This document shows positions 1-9,755 of a DNA stretch of 64,000 nucleotides, in pieces (position 1 is the first letter of the stretch; every line of letters begins with the position of its first letter). Source of the DNA: Bacillus sp. ISL-41. GTDB taxonomy: Bacteria; Bacillota; Bacilli; Bacillales; Cytobacillaceae. The stretch lies in the NCBI RefSeq assembly GCF_018613235.1, contig NZ_JAGGQP010000030.1:1-64000 (forward strand). The letters run 5' to 3'. The notes under the pieces are model-generated. The model worked only from the letters and a program-made list of their open reading frames with translations, made no database searches and was not told where the DNA came from. Made by a program: the position numbers and the translations under genes.

Positions 1-714
1 CAGGTAGGCGGAATGATGGAAAATAATCAAATGCCGCAGGTCGGCGGAATGATGGATGATCAGATGCCATATCAAATGCCGCCACAAGTAGGCGGAATGA
101 TGCAAGGCCAAATGCCGCATCAAATGCCGCAGGTCGGAGGAATGATGCAGGGGCAGATGCCAATGATGCCGCAGGCAGGCGGAATGATGGATAATCAGAT
201 GCCATATCAAATGCCGCCACAGGTCGGAGGGATGATGCAGGGCCAGATGCCGCATCAAATGCCGCAGGTTGGAGGAATGATGCAGGGCCAGATGCCAATG
301 ATGCCGCAGGTAGGCGGAATGATGGAAAATCAAATGCCACAGGTGGGCGGAATGATGGATAACCAATTTCCGCAGGTTGGTGGAATGATGGATAACCAAA
401 TGCCTCAAGTAGGCGGCATGATGCAGCCTCCGATGATGCCTAAGCAGGCAGTCCAGGGTGCCGGCAATGATTGTGGCTGCGGAGGTCAAATGGGTAATCC
501 TTACGGTATGATGGGAGCAGGCATGCACCATCCTCAGCATATGATGCACCACGGCTTCGCCGGTGCTCCGGGTATGCATCCTCACCCGCACCATGGATAT
601 CAAATGGGCATGGGTCCGCAGGGGTTCATGAATCCTTATGGAGCTGGTCCAATGGGTGGAGGATACGGAATGCCAATGCCTCGCTTCAATGATGAAGAGA
701 GCAATGAATATTAA
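1..714 (+). CDS. safA: SafA-type spore coat morphogenetic protein, C-terminal part (5' end outside window)
   Basis: The reading frame is open from base 1, so this is the last 237 residues of a longer protein. The visible part is low-complexity: about ten Met/Pro/Gln-rich units around MPQVGGMM, then a short Cys segment (NDCGCGGQMG) and a His/Met/Gly-rich tail. No catalytic motif is visible. SafA is the LysM-containing protein that organises the inner spore coat in Bacillus. The LysM domain would lie upstream and cannot be seen. The assignment rests on repeat composition plus position: a CotS-like kinase homologue, a CoxA-like lipoprotein, bofC and ruvAB follow, as in Bacillus. Another repetitive coat protein remains possible. 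The stop lies inside the next gene's start region, which suggests translational coupling. Confidence 0.7.
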   Translation, partial: QVGGMMENNQMPQVGGMMDDQMPYQMPPQVGGMMQGQMPHQMPQVGGMMQGQMPMMPQAGGMMDNQMPYQMPPQVGGMMQGQMPHQMPQVGGMMQGQMPMMPQVGGMMENQMPQVGGMMDNQFPQVGGMMDNQMPQVGGMMQPPMMPKQAVQGAGNDCGCGGQMGNPYGMMGAGMHHPQHMMHHGFAGAPGMHPHPHHGYQMGMGPQGFMNPYGAGPMGGGYGMPMPRFNDEESNEY

Positions 715-1684
715 CATCAAGAGGGGTGGAGACGATTTCTTTTTCAATCGTCTCTTCTCTTATTTATCCAGAGAACTAGATGTGGAAATCAAAGGTATGA
801 CCCATCTGAGAGGGAATGTCTATCTTATTGAAACGGTCAGCAAAAAAATTATTATAAAAGGATATAAGGATCTGCGAAAATTAAAAATTCAAGAAACATT
901 TGCTTCATCTTTACGAAAATCGGGTTTTGACCAATCCTACCGATTTTATAATCAAAATAAAGATCCGCTTCATTTCCATGGGTCATACTATGGTTGTATT
1001 GAGTTTATTGACCACCATGAACAGCGTTTTGATTATGGAGTCCAAAAGGACAGAGAGGAAGGCGTTGAACTGCTGAATAGGTTCCATGATCATACTTCCG
1101 TTCTTGTTCCTTCGTATGCTGCTATGCTGCCGAAAACGGATTTAGCGAGAAAGTGGCGGCATCGAACGAATGAATTCACGAAAAACCTCCCTGCAGTTAA
1201 TCGCTATGTAAATAAAAGCTTGACCAATGAGCTGCTCGAATGGGCGGATTTTTCCCTGACGAATTTTGTGAAGTTGAAAAATGAGCTTGAAACAGAGCCG
1301 CCAGTCATCCTACATGGGGATGTAGCCCATCACAATTTTCTGCGTTCGAAGGCTGGGAAGCTGATCATAATTGATTTCGATTTGATCAGCACTGGATCGA
1401 GAGCATATGATATGCTGCAGTACGCAAATCGGATTCTGCCATTCCTGGATTGGCAGTTTGAGTCACTGGAAAAAATAAATCATTTAAATAAATGGTTGCA
1501 CTTTGATGCTTTCTTATGCGGGCTATTGTACCCTGCTGATATTCTAAGGGAGTGGAACCGCTTGTTGAGAGACAGAAATCAGTCCAATCCATATAGTCTG
1601 GCACCAATCGTTGAAATGACTGTCAGCCAGTATCAGCAAAGGAAACGATTTCAGGAAGAGGTTAAATCCAGACTGGATGATTAG
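704..1684 (+). CDS. CotS/YsxE-like phosphotransferase-fold spore protein
   Basis: This 326-residue protein has an aminoglycoside-phosphotransferase or choline-kinase-like fold. The Brenner-type motif HGDVAHHNF is at about residues 204-212 and the metal-binding IDFD at about 223-226. Homologues in Bacillus (CotS, YsxE) are spore coat-associated and their substrates are mostly unknown. The frame extends upstream to base 638, inside the safA reading frame. I chose the ATG at 704, which overlaps the safA stop and has GAAGAGAG just upstream; ATG 689 is an alternative. A strong AGGGGTGGAG at 722-731 has no usable in-frame start after it, so the true start is uncertain. The position directly after safA points to a role in spore coat assembly. 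Confidence 0.7.
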   Translation: MNINIKRGGDDFFFNRLFSYLSRELDVEIKGMTHLRGNVYLIETVSKKIIIKGYKDLRKLKIQETFASSLRKSGFDQSYRFYNQNKDPLHFHGSYYGCIEFIDHHEQRFDYGVQKDREEGVELLNRFHDHTSVLVPSYAAMLPKTDLARKWRHRTNEFTKNLPAVNRYVNKSLTNELLEWADFSLTNFVKLKNELETEPPVILHGDVAHHNFLRSKAGKLIIIDFDLISTGSRAYDMLQYANRILPFLDWQFESLEKINHLNKWLHFDAFLCGLLYPADILREWNRLLRDRNQSNPYSLAPIVEMTVSQYQQRKRFQEEVKSRLDD

Positions 1685-1718
1685 GTTTTTGGACGTATCT
1701 GTCAGAATGAAAATCCAG

Positions 1719-1782
1719 CCCCATCCGCACTCTAATAATGAGCATATAACATTGCTCATTTTAGCTAGGATGGGGGTTTTTC
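1719..1782 (+). terminator. Hairpin and T-run just before the coxA start; its 3' arm holds the coxA ribosome binding site
   Basis: CCCCATCC (1719-1726) pairs with GGATGGGG (1768-1775). Inside it a second stem pairs AATGAGCA (1737-1744) with TGCTCATT (1753-1760). Five T residues follow. The G-rich 3' arm ends 9 bases before the TTG start of the next gene and is also its best Shine-Dalgarno sequence, so folding would hide the ribosome binding site. Confidence 0.65.
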
Positions 1783-1784
1783 GA

Positions 1785-2495
1785 TTGAACAAAAGGATGT
1801 TGTTCTTACCTATAGCTTCCTTGCTCACAATCGGGCTGACGGCTTGTAATGGAAATGAGGAAGCCGCTGTACAGGACAGGAATGCCAACGGTGGGCAGCC
1901 ACTTGGCTATTACTCGAACGAAAAAGGGAATGAAATTGACGTGATGGATGACAGAGAGGGTGCGATCACGGAAATTTTTGACCATAATTTTGGAAAAGAG
2001 GGAATAGCTGCAGAAAACGAGCAACGGAGGATGCTTCAATCCAGAGATGAAAATGGCAATCCTCCGAATCCAACCGTCCCGCGTTCTGACCATGACCATA
2101 ACTTTTTCCAAAGAGATAATAAATACAGCCGTGGTGATTTAAATTACCATGGACACCTGAGTGAGAACAGGGGAAGCGGTCAGGCAAGAATCTACAATAA
2201 TTCTGAACAAGATAACAGATTGGCCCGCAAAGTAGGAATTGCTGCTGAGTCTGTCGATAATGTTGATAAGGTAAGATCGGTTTTATTTGGCAGGAAAGTA
2301 GAAATTGCCGTGACCTATAAGGACAAGTCACAGAAAAAACAGACAGACAAGAAAATCAAACAGGCTGTCCTTCCATATACCGAAGACAGAGAACTTCGAA
2401 TCATCGAGGATGAAGGAACTTTCAGCAGATCAAGGAATATTGATTATGACCGGAAGAATGGAAATCCAAGGGAAAGCATCAACTTCAATCCGTAA
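1785..2495 (+). CDS. coxA: YhcN/YlaJ-family sporulation lipoprotein (CoxA-like)
   Basis: The product is a 236-residue lipoprotein. A short lipoprotein signal ends in the lipobox L-T-A-C with Cys at residue 21, followed by a hydrophilic Asn/Glu/Arg-rich region and a C-terminal domain of the YhcN/YlaJ type (RKVGIAAESVDNVDKV, then a V-rich strand). I chose the TTG at 1785 because it gives a standard signal peptide and is preceded by GGATGGGGG; the in-frame extension upstream to 1677 is not signal-like and overlaps the previous gene. ATG 1797 is a weaker alternative. In B. subtilis CoxA is a spore cortex protein encoded next to safA. The ribosome binding site lies inside a terminator-like hairpin, so expression may be modulated there. 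Confidence 0.8.
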   Translation: MNKRMLFLPIASLLTIGLTACNGNEEAAVQDRNANGGQPLGYYSNEKGNEIDVMDDREGAITEIFDHNFGKEGIAAENEQRRMLQSRDENGNPPNPTVPRSDHDHNFFQRDNKYSRGDLNYHGHLSENRGSGQARIYNNSEQDNRLARKVGIAAESVDNVDKVRSVLFGRKVEIAVTYKDKSQKKQTDKKIKQAVLPYTEDRELRIIEDEGTFSRSRNIDYDRKNGNPRESINFNP

Positions 2496-2500
2496 GCAAG

Positions 2501-2537
2501 ATAGAAGGCAGAGAGTAACCTCTAGCCTTCTATTTTT
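2501..2537 (+). terminator. Rho-independent terminator after coxA
   Basis: ATAGAAGGC (2501-2509) pairs with GCCTTCTAT (2524-2532) and is followed by TTTTT. Confidence 0.85.
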
Positions 2538-2545
2538 ATGTTTAT

Positions 2546-2745
2546 TTAAAGCTCTTTTCGTAACTTTGTCGCTTCTTTACCCAAAAGTAAAATATGGCTG
2601 CTGGATTTTTACGAGTTTCTTGTCTTCGTCGGTAAGGAGCAATAAGAAAAGAACCCTGAAGCCTAGTGATATGCGGCTAAGTACTATTATTCGAATAGCA
2701 ACAGTCCATTCGAAAACATCCTTTTTTAGAAAGGATAAATAAGAA
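2546..2745. repeat. Divergent copy of a TIR-bounded intergenic element (copy A)
   Basis: The left end (AAAGCTCTTTTCGTAACTTT) and the reverse complement of the right end (AAAGGATGTTTTCGAATGGA) are imperfect terminal inverted repeats. They resemble the ends of the elements at 18838-19006 and 56755-56948. The interior is not clearly alignable with those copies. The short open frame across it (2410-2742) starts inside coxA and looks non-coding. Confidence 0.45.
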
Positions 2746-2808
2746 CATTTTGGCTACACTATTAGTGAAAAAGAAACAAATTTTAGCAAATAAGAGAGGT
2801 GGACAGCA

Positions 2809-3369
2809 ATGGCTTCAAACAAATTATTAAAAGTATTAAGCTCAGCTGTTATGCTCCTAATCAGTCTATCGGGATACAGTTTAGTACTTCAGACAGAGCC
2901 AGTTTTTGCTGAGAAGCCTGAAGAAGCAGTTTATGAAATCAACGAACCTCTTAAGGTCACCATCATTTTGCAAAGAGTCTATCTTGATGGTGAAATGAGT
3001 GAGGAACGGATTCAGGAAACGATTTGGTCTATGGAGGACTTTTGGGCAAAATATGACGAATGGCAGCTAGTAGATATGGAAGCGAATAAGGCAGTATTCA
3101 GGCAGGAATATGATGATATTTCGCCGCTATTGAAGGCAAATGGATATTTTGGGCTGTCAGATGAAGGAGTTCTTACTATTTTTAATGGAAGGCCGGATGG
3201 TTCGAATATTATCCAATCCTTCTTTCAGATTGACCTTGGCAGACTTGAAAGTATTAAGCGTGATCAATTGAAAAAAGGCATACCAATCCGGAATAAACAA
3301 TGTTATGAAGAGGTATTGGAGACTTTTAAACCATATACAGTAAGAGAAAACAGTGAAGAGCCGGGCTGA
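2809..3369 (+). CDS. bofC: BofC, forespore regulator of pro-sigma-K processing
   Basis: The protein has 186 residues. An N-terminal signal peptide with a hydrophobic core at residues 9-27 has probable cleavage after VFA at 34. A BofC-type intermembrane domain follows. In B. subtilis BofC is made in the forespore, acts in the space between the two spore membranes and restrains the SpoIVB protease, so delaying sigma-K activation. The ATG at 2809 is preceded by AGAGAGGTGGACAGC, a strong ribosome binding site. Position upstream of ruvAB is conserved in Bacillus. The gene for sigma-K, its downstream target, is also in this window at 56986-57708. Confidence 0.88.
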   Translation: MASNKLLKVLSSAVMLLISLSGYSLVLQTEPVFAEKPEEAVYEINEPLKVTIILQRVYLDGEMSEERIQETIWSMEDFWAKYDEWQLVDMEANKAVFRQEYDDISPLLKANGYFGLSDEGVLTIFNGRPDGSNIIQSFFQIDLGRLESIKRDQLKKGIPIRNKQCYEEVLETFKPYTVRENSEEPG

Positions 3370-3450
3370 CTGGCTCTTATTTGTGTTTTCCGAGGTTTCG
3401 GAGAGATTTTATTACTGGATAAGAAATTATTAATTTATCCACTTAGATTA

Positions 3451-3846
3451 GTGTCTAGCTCTAGCGCCTACCAGTTTTCATCCCTGAATTCGCTCCCCGA
3501 GTATCTTGCGAGAAGCGTTAGCTTTAAGCAGCTCTAGTCGCTTGTCTAGCTGAGGCTCCTAACTCCTCGAGACGTTTGTCTAGTGTCGCCTCCTAGAAAC
3601 TTCGAAACTTTAACTCCGCCGGCAGAAGCAAAAAGCGCTTCTTTGTCGGAGTCTCCAGTTTCTGCGTTTCTGGACAGGCGGCTATACTTTTCGATTTCGG
3701 TCCGCCCAATGAAGTTAAAGAGCGACTTCACCGATCGGCCCTCTGAGACACACGATGTGCTAGACCCGCCAGCCACAGGACGTGGCGTGGCGTTATAGGG
3801 GGGCAACGCTTGTCGGGGCTGACCAAGGCGCTTGCGCTTTTCTTAT
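3451..3846. repeat. Long structured intergenic repeat element of the Bacillaceae type
   Basis: This block of about 400 bp is richer in G+C than its surroundings. It begins GTGTCTAGCTCTAGCGCCTA and ends near GACCAAGGCGCTTGCGCTTT. The two ends carry related AGCGCC-type sequences in opposite orientation. Internally it folds: CTCCG..GAAGC (3614-3629) with GCTTC..CGGAG (3637-3651), nested inside GAAAC/GTTTC arms, and a CGCCA..TGGCG stem near 3769-3793. From memory, very similar blocks recur between genes in many Bacillaceae genomes. The short open frames in it (3546-3806 minus, 3583-3798 plus) have no ribosome binding site and follow the inverted repeats, so they are not called as genes. Confidence 0.65.
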
Positions 3847-3883
3847 AAAAATGATCATACGTTCGCCTTTTTGCATATTTTTA

Positions 3884-3913
3884 TTCATACCTTTAAAAGG
3901 AGTATGTTAAAAT
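3884..3913 (+). promoter_or_regulatory. Probable sigma-A promoter for ruvAB
   Basis: TTCATA (3884-3889), an 18-bp spacer and TAAAAT (3908-3913), with an extended -10 TG at 3905-3906. It lies 31 bp upstream of the ruvA start. Confidence 0.45.
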
Positions 3914-3943
3914 GAGTTACAGCAAAGCAGAGGAGCGAGAGAA

Positions 3944-4552
3944 TTGTATGAATTCATAAAGGGTACCGTCGATTTCGTCGGTCCTGAATATATAGTGATT
4001 GAAAATGGCGGGATTGGGTATCAAATCATGACACCAAACCCATTCGTATTTACAAAAGAAGCAGGTAAAGAGATTTGTATTTTTACATATCATTATGTCA
4101 GAGAAGACCTCATTGCTCTATACGGATTCAAGAATAGAGAAGAAAAGGGGCTTTTCACAAGGCTCTTGAATGTTTCGGGAATTGGTCCGAAAGGGGCTCT
4201 GGCCATCCTGGCATCGGGTGAGCCTGGTCAGGTGGTTCAGGCAATTGAAAATGAAGATGAGTCGTTCCTGGTCAAATTCCCTGGGGTAGGGAAGAAGACC
4301 GCCAGACAAATGATCCTCGATCTGAAGGGAAAGCTGCATGACCTTGTGCCAGATTACTTTCCAAATCTTTTCAATTCGGACGAGGTTACTGCCACAATAA
4401 GCCAGTCAGCCGAATTTGATGAGGCGGTTTTGGCACTTAAGGCGCTGGGTTATTCTGAAAAGGAAATCCGCAAAATTACTCCAGATTTGAAGAAGGAAAC
4501 ATTGACGACAGATCAATATATAAAGAAAGCCTTACAGAAGCTATTAAAGTAA
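3944..4552 (+). CDS. ruvA: Holliday junction branch migration protein RuvA
   Basis: The 202-residue length is typical for RuvA. An N-terminal OB-fold ([18 protein letters not shown]) is followed by two helix-hairpin-helix DNA-binding motifs, GIGPKGAL near residue 78 and GVGKKTAR near residue 113, and a C-terminal helical domain that contacts RuvB ([12 protein letters not shown]). RuvA tetramers hold four-way junctions and load RuvB. The start is TTG at 3944 with GAGGAGCGAGAG upstream. The gene is followed by ruvB with a gap of 70 bases; both are probably co-transcribed. Confidence 0.95.
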   Translation: MYEFIKGTVDFVGPEYIVIENGGIGYQIMTPNPFVFTKEAGKEICIFTYHYVREDLIALYGFKNREEKGLFTRLLNVSGIGPKGALAILASGEPGQVVQAIENEDESFLVKFPGVGKKTARQMILDLKGKLHDLVPDYFPNLFNSDEVTATISQSAEFDEAVLALKALGYSEKEIRKITPDLKKETLTTDQYIKKALQKLLK

Positions 4553-4622
4553 TGCTGAGTTAAAATAGACCGATACCATTGAGGAGATCGGTCAACCAGC
4601 TTATTAGAAGGGTGAGAAACTG

Positions 4623-5624
4623 ATGGAAGAGCGAATCATCTCCAGTGAAGCGGGCGACCAGGATGTTTCATTTGAGCAGAGCCTGCGTCCGCAGACACTC
4701 AGGCAATATATCGGCCAGGATAAAGTGAAAGCAAATCTTGAGGTATTTATTGAAGCGGCCAAAATGAGGCGTGAAACGCTGGACCATGTGCTGCTCTACG
4801 GACCGCCTGGTTTGGGCAAGACGACACTGGCAGCAATCATCGCCAATGAAATGGGAGTCAACCTCAGGACGACATCCGGACCGGCGATCGAAAGGCCTGG
4901 GGACCTGGCAGCCATCCTGACGGCGTTGGAACCTGGAGATGTCCTGTTCATTGATGAAATTCACAGACTCCCAAGGACGATTGAGGAAGTACTCTATCCT
5001 GCTATGGAAGACTTTTGCCTTGATATCGTCATAGGGAAAGGGCCAAGTGCCCGATCTGTCAGGCTTGATCTCCCGCCGTTCACGCTTGTTGGTGCGACAA
5101 CCCGCGCTGGTTCGTTGTCAGCTCCATTAAGAGACAGGTTTGGAGTTTTGAGTCGTTTGGAATACTATAATGAGAACCAGCTTACTGATATTGTCGTCAG
5201 GACAGCTGAGCTTCTGGAAACTGACATCGACTGGCCTGCCGCTCAGGAGCTTGCGAGGAGATCGAGAGGGACGCCGAGAATCGCCAACCGCCTATTGAAG
5301 CGAGTACGCGACTTTGCGCAGGTGCGTGGCAATGGCGCTGTTGAGGAAACTCTTGCCCAGGAGGCATTGGAACTGATGCAAGTAGACCGCCTGGGACTTG
5401 ACCATATAGACCATAAATTGCTCAAAGGCATCATTGAAAAATACCGCGGCGGACCGGTTGGACTAGAGACGATTTCCGCAACCATCGGAGAGGAATCGCA
5501 GACAATTGAAGATGTGTATGAGCCATATTTATTGCAGATCGGTTTTTTACAGAGGACACCAAGGGGAAGAATTGTAACGGAGGCAGTATACCGGCATTTT
5601 GAAATGGAGGCGCCTGAACGATGA
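4623..5624 (+). CDS. ruvB: Holliday junction branch migration DNA helicase RuvB
   Basis: The product has 333 residues and is an AAA+ ATPase. Walker [10 protein letters not shown] is at about residues 60-68, Walker B LFIDEIHR at about 108-115, sensor 1 GATTRAG at about 157-163, and an arginine-finger region (RDRFG) follows. The C-terminal winged helix ([16 protein letters not shown]) binds DNA. RuvB hexamers drive branch migration on RuvA-bound junctions. The ATG at 4623 has GAAGGGTGAGAAAC upstream. Its TGA stop overlaps the ATG of the next gene (ATGA at 5621-5624), indicating translational coupling. Confidence 0.96.
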   Translation: MEERIISSEAGDQDVSFEQSLRPQTLRQYIGQDKVKANLEVFIEAAKMRRETLDHVLLYGPPGLGKTTLAAIIANEMGVNLRTTSGPAIERPGDLAAILTALEPGDVLFIDEIHRLPRTIEEVLYPAMEDFCLDIVIGKGPSARSVRLDLPPFTLVGATTRAGSLSAPLRDRFGVLSRLEYYNENQLTDIVVRTAELLETDIDWPAAQELARRSRGTPRIANRLLKRVRDFAQVRGNGAVEETLAQEALELMQVDRLGLDHIDHKLLKGIIEKYRGGPVGLETISATIGEESQTIEDVYEPYLLQIGFLQRTPRGRIVTEAVYRHFEMEAPER

Positions 5625-5827
5625 CAGGTGCAGCTAAATTCGTGATGATCGCCGGGGCAGTCATTTTCATCATTGGCTTTATCATGCAGTTTGTCAATTT
5701 GGGAAGGCTGCCAGGAGACATCGTCATTAAAAAAGGCAACACGACCTTTTACTTCCCAATTGTGACATCCATATTGGCAAGTATTATCTTATCTGCGATC
5801 TTTTACTTTATCGGCCGATTCAGATGA
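5621..5827 (+). CDS. DUF2905 small membrane protein
   Basis: This 68-residue protein has two predicted membrane helices (about residues 5-23 and 46-64) separated by a conserved loop, [20 protein letters not shown], which is the DUF2905 signature. Function is unknown. It overlaps ruvB by four bases and precedes queA, an arrangement seen in related Bacillaceae, so it belongs to the ruv-queA-tgt transcription unit. Confidence 0.85.
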   Translation: MTGAAKFVMIAGAVIFIIGFIMQFVNLGRLPGDIVIKKGNTTFYFPIVTSILASIILSAIFYFIGRFR

Positions 5828-5872
5828 CCGGCCCATGAACAAAATAAATAGAAACTTAGTAAGGGTGACAAC

Positions 5873-6901
5873 ATGAAAGTAGATTTGTTTGATTTCCATT
5901 TACCTGAGGAACTGATTGCCCAGACTCCGCTTGAACAAAGAGCGGAAAGCAGGGTGATGGTCCTGAATAAAGAATCGGGCAATATAGAACATGATGTTTT
6001 CAAGAACATCAAAAGCCATCTGGAGCCGGGTGACTGCCTCGTCCTGAATGACACGAAAGTTCTTCCGGCAAGGCTTTTTGGCATGAAAGAGGACACGGGA
6101 GCTAAAGTTGAAGTCCTTCTCCTGAAGCAGCTTGAGGGGGATGAGTGGGAAACACTTGTGAAACCGGCAAAAAGAGTGAAGGAAGGCACGAAAATTATCT
6201 TTGGAGACGGCCTTTTGACAGCAGAATGCACCGGGGAAGCGGAACACGGCGGGAGGAATCTCAAGTTTACATATGAAGGCATCTTCTATGAAGTGCTGGA
6301 ACAGCTGGGTGAAATGCCGCTTCCACCTTATATAAAGGAGCAGCTGGAGGATAAGGACAGATACCAGACTGTGTTCGCAAGGGAAAGAGGTTCGGCGGCG
6401 GCACCGACTGCCGGGTTGCATTTTACCGAGGAACTGCTGGAAGAAATCAAGGAGATGGGCGTCCATATCGCCTTCATTACCCTTCATGTCGGGCTGGGAA
6501 CTTTCAGGCCTGTCAGCGTGGATTCGATTGAAGAACACGATATGCACTCTGAATTTTACCAGGTGACTGAAGGAACGGCCTTGCTGCTGAACACCGTTCG
6601 TGAGCAGGGCGGCAGGGTCATCACTGTTGGAACGACTTCGACACGTACCCTCGAGACGATTGCGACAGCCAATGATGGTAAGTTTGTCGCTGAAAATGGC
6701 TGGACAAACATCTTCATTTATCCTGGATATGAGTTTAAGGCGATCGATGGGATGATTACGAATTTCCACTTGCCAAAGTCGACATTGATTATGCTTGTAA
6801 GTGCCCTGGCTGGACGAGAAAATGTCCTTAATGCCTATAATAAAGCTGTAGAGGAAAGGTATCGCTTTTTCAGTTTCGGCGATGCGATGCTGATCTTATA
6901 G
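5873..6901 (+). CDS. queA: S-adenosylmethionine:tRNA ribosyltransferase-isomerase QueA
   Basis: The 342-residue protein transfers and isomerises the ribosyl moiety of SAM to preQ1 at tRNA position 34, giving epoxyqueuosine. Family motifs are visible: the N-terminal [29 protein letters not shown] near residue 60, [12 protein letters not shown] near 175-186, and the C-terminal [20 protein letters not shown]. The ATG is preceded by AGTAAGGGTGACAAC. It is followed at 60 bp by tgt, which performs the preceding pathway step. Confidence 0.96.
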   Translation: MKVDLFDFHLPEELIAQTPLEQRAESRVMVLNKESGNIEHDVFKNIKSHLEPGDCLVLNDTKVLPARLFGMKEDTGAKVEVLLLKQLEGDEWETLVKPAKRVKEGTKIIFGDGLLTAECTGEAEHGGRNLKFTYEGIFYEVLEQLGEMPLPPYIKEQLEDKDRYQTVFARERGSAAAPTAGLHFTEELLEEIKEMGVHIAFITLHVGLGTFRPVSVDSIEEHDMHSEFYQVTEGTALLLNTVREQGGRVITVGTTSTRTLETIATANDGKFVAENGWTNIFIYPGYEFKAIDGMITNFHLPKSTLIMLVSALAGRENVLNAYNKAVEERYRFFSFGDAMLIL

Positions 6902-6915
6902 TTCTATCATTGTAA

Positions 6916-8100
<1,185 letters not shown>

Positions 8101-8171
8101 ATAAACTGCTTTTTAATAAGGCTGCTCTCGCATAGCGTCATTAGCCTTAAACATGAAAGGAGGGGAAATGA

Positions 8172-8447
8172 ATGGAAGGATTAGTAGGTACAGTATTCCC
8201 GCTATTGCTGATGTTTGTACTATTCTACTTCTTGTTGATCCGCCCTCAGCAAAAGAGGCAGAAAGCGGTTCAGCAAATGCAAGGCGACCTGCAAAAAGGT
8301 GATAAAGTAGTAACAATCGGCGGTTTGCATGGAATTGTCGATGCACTTGATGAAGGTACTGTTGTCATCAAATGTGGAGACGGAAGCCGTCTTACATATG
8401 ATCGCGCGGCAATCCGCGACGTGAAAGAATCAGCAGCAGGAGTATAA
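8172..8447 (+). CDS. yajC: Preprotein translocase accessory subunit YajC
   Basis: This 91-residue protein has one N-terminal membrane helix (about residues 5-23) followed by RPQQKRQK and a small cytosolic beta domain (GDKVVTIGGLHGIVDALDEGTVVIK). YajC associates with SecDF at the Sec translocon; secDF lies about 3.6 kb downstream. The ATG is preceded by AAAGGAGGGGAAATGA. A strong terminator closes this transcription unit. Confidence 0.94.
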   Translation: MEGLVGTVFPLLLMFVLFYFLLIRPQQKRQKAVQQMQGDLQKGDKVVTIGGLHGIVDALDEGTVVIKCGDGSRLTYDRAAIRDVKESAAGV

Positions 8448-8458
8448 TCCAAACGAAA

Positions 8459-8490
8459 AAGAAGCGAACTCTCGGTTCGCTTCTTTTTTA
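8459..8490. terminator. Bidirectional terminator between yajC and yrzE
   Basis: AGAAGCGAAC pairs with GTTCGCTTCT (8460-8484), with T-runs on the plus strand and A-runs (T on the minus strand) before it. It serves the two convergent genes. Confidence 0.88.
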
Positions 8491-8874
8491 TGCCTTTGAA
8501 GGACCGCCAACGATGTTCACACCGAGTATGCCGCCCATCATAGCTGTGAGAATATAGCAAATGTGGTAGATGATTTGTTCGAGTGAAAATAAGCTGTCAT
8601 AACCCAGGTATTGGAACAGGAATATAATTAAAGAATAAACCAGGCCTGTTGCTCCTCCGATCATCCATCCTTTTTCTTTTCCGTTCCCGCCAGTAATAAA
8701 GCCGCCGATGAAAATGGATAAAAAAGAAATAGATGTCATGACGTACTGAAGTGAAGATTCTTGGACGGAAGTGAATTTTAAAAGAAGAGAAAATATCAAA
8801 CTGCTCACGATTGCCAGTAGAAATATTGCGATTACCCCGTACAGGACGGCCCTTCCTAAACTTTTGGATTCCAT
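8488..8874 (-). CDS. yrzE: TIGR04086/YrzE-family membrane protein
   Basis: A 128-residue protein with four hydrophobic segments typical of the TIGR04086 family (SFLSIFIGGFITGGNGKEKGW in the middle, MMGGILGVNIVGG at the end). Function is unknown. I chose the ATG at 8874 because it has AGGAGAGGGGTTA just upstream; the longer frame to 8949 adds a non-conserved extension. The gene is convergent with yajC and divergent from yrbG. Confidence 0.78.
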   Translation of the reverse strand: MESKSLGRAVLYGVIAIFLLAIVSSLIFSLLLKFTSVQESSLQYVMTSISFLSIFIGGFITGGNGKEKGWMIGGATGLVYSLIIFLFQYLGYDSLFSLEQIIYHICYILTAMMGGILGVNIVGGPSKA

Positions 8875-9062
8875 TAACCCCTCTCCTCTCTGATCTAATC
8901 CCTTTAAACGGGAATTGCCTAGTACAAGCATATTCACGAAAAAGGACAAATAGAATCAGTTTTTATTCGGGAATTTCCTTTAAAAAATGCTGAAACAATA
9001 AGTATTAATTTAGTTGTAAGTAAAAGACTAAAGAAGAATGCTGTGTGAAGGGCGGGGGAAAA

Positions 9063-9725
9063 GTGGAACAATATTTCATCATCCTTTTTAGGACAGTTTT
9101 TCTTTACTTATTGATCCTGTTGATTTTTCGTTTAATGGGAAAAAGGGAAATTGGTGAATTGAGTATACTGGACTTGGTTGTCTATATCATGATCGCTGAA
9201 ATGGCATCGTTGGCGATTGAAAATACGAAAGATCCTTTGATTAACACTCTTCTCCCAATCGGTATTTTTGTCATCATTCAAATCACCTTGGCGATGCTCT
9301 CACTTAAAAGCAAAAAGTTCAGGGATCTCGTCGATGGGAAGCCGACAATCATTATTAATGATGGGAAAATCGATGAAAAAGCCATGCGATCGCAAAGATA
9401 TAATTTTGACGATTTGCTGCTTCAATTGCGTGAAAAGGATGTAGGGGATATTGCAGATGTGGAGTATGCCATCTTGGAGCCATCAGGGACCTTGTCCATT
9501 TTTCAAAAGAAACAGGGTGAGCAGGAAGGACAGCAGGACAGCAGCAGCCTTGCACTACCGTTAATCATTGATGGGGAAATCCAGGAAGATAATTTAGGTA
9601 TGATAGACAAATCGCGTTCCTGGCTGTTAATGCAGCTGAGGGAACAAGGGTACGAAGATCCAGGAGAGATTTCTTTTTGCAGCTTTCAAAATGGAAAATT
9701 CTATATCGATTTAAAGGATAAATAA
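9063..9725 (+). CDS. yrbG: DUF421 membrane protein YrbG
   Basis: The protein has about 220 residues. Three N-terminal membrane helices are followed by the cytosolic DUF421 domain, with the family signature [16 protein letters not shown] and [25 protein letters not shown]. Relatives (YetF, YrbG) are inner-membrane proteins linked to spore germination or stress; the precise role is unknown. I chose GTG 9063, preceded by GGGCGGGGGAAAA; GTG 9045 in the same frame is the alternative. Confidence 0.82.
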   Translation: MEQYFIILFRTVFLYLLILLIFRLMGKREIGELSILDLVVYIMIAEMASLAIENTKDPLINTLLPIGIFVIIQITLAMLSLKSKKFRDLVDGKPTIIINDGKIDEKAMRSQRYNFDDLLLQLREKDVGDIADVEYAILEPSGTLSIFQKKQGEQEGQQDSSSLALPLIIDGEIQEDNLGMIDKSRSWLLMQLREQGYEDPGEISFCSFQNGKFYIDLKDK

Positions 9726-9755
9726 AAACGTGGAACCAACGCCCACGTTTTTTTA
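9724..9755. terminator. Bidirectional terminator between yrbG and spoVB
   Basis: AAACGTGG (9726-9733) pairs with CCACGTTT (9743-9750); a T-run follows and an A-run precedes. It separates convergent genes. Confidence 0.82.

Noticed and set aside
2410-2742. 110-codon plus-strand frame after coxA
   Set aside because: It begins inside coxA, crosses its terminator, has no ribosome binding site and runs through a TIR-type repeat.
3546-3806. Open frames on both strands (3546-3806 minus, 3583-3798 plus)
   Set aside because: They lie within the structured repeat; their open state follows from its base composition and symmetry, and no ribosome binding site is present.
5900-6769. 289-codon minus-strand frame opposite queA
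   Set aside because: It is antisense to a clearly conserved enzyme, with His/Phe/Cys-rich composition typical of shadow frames.
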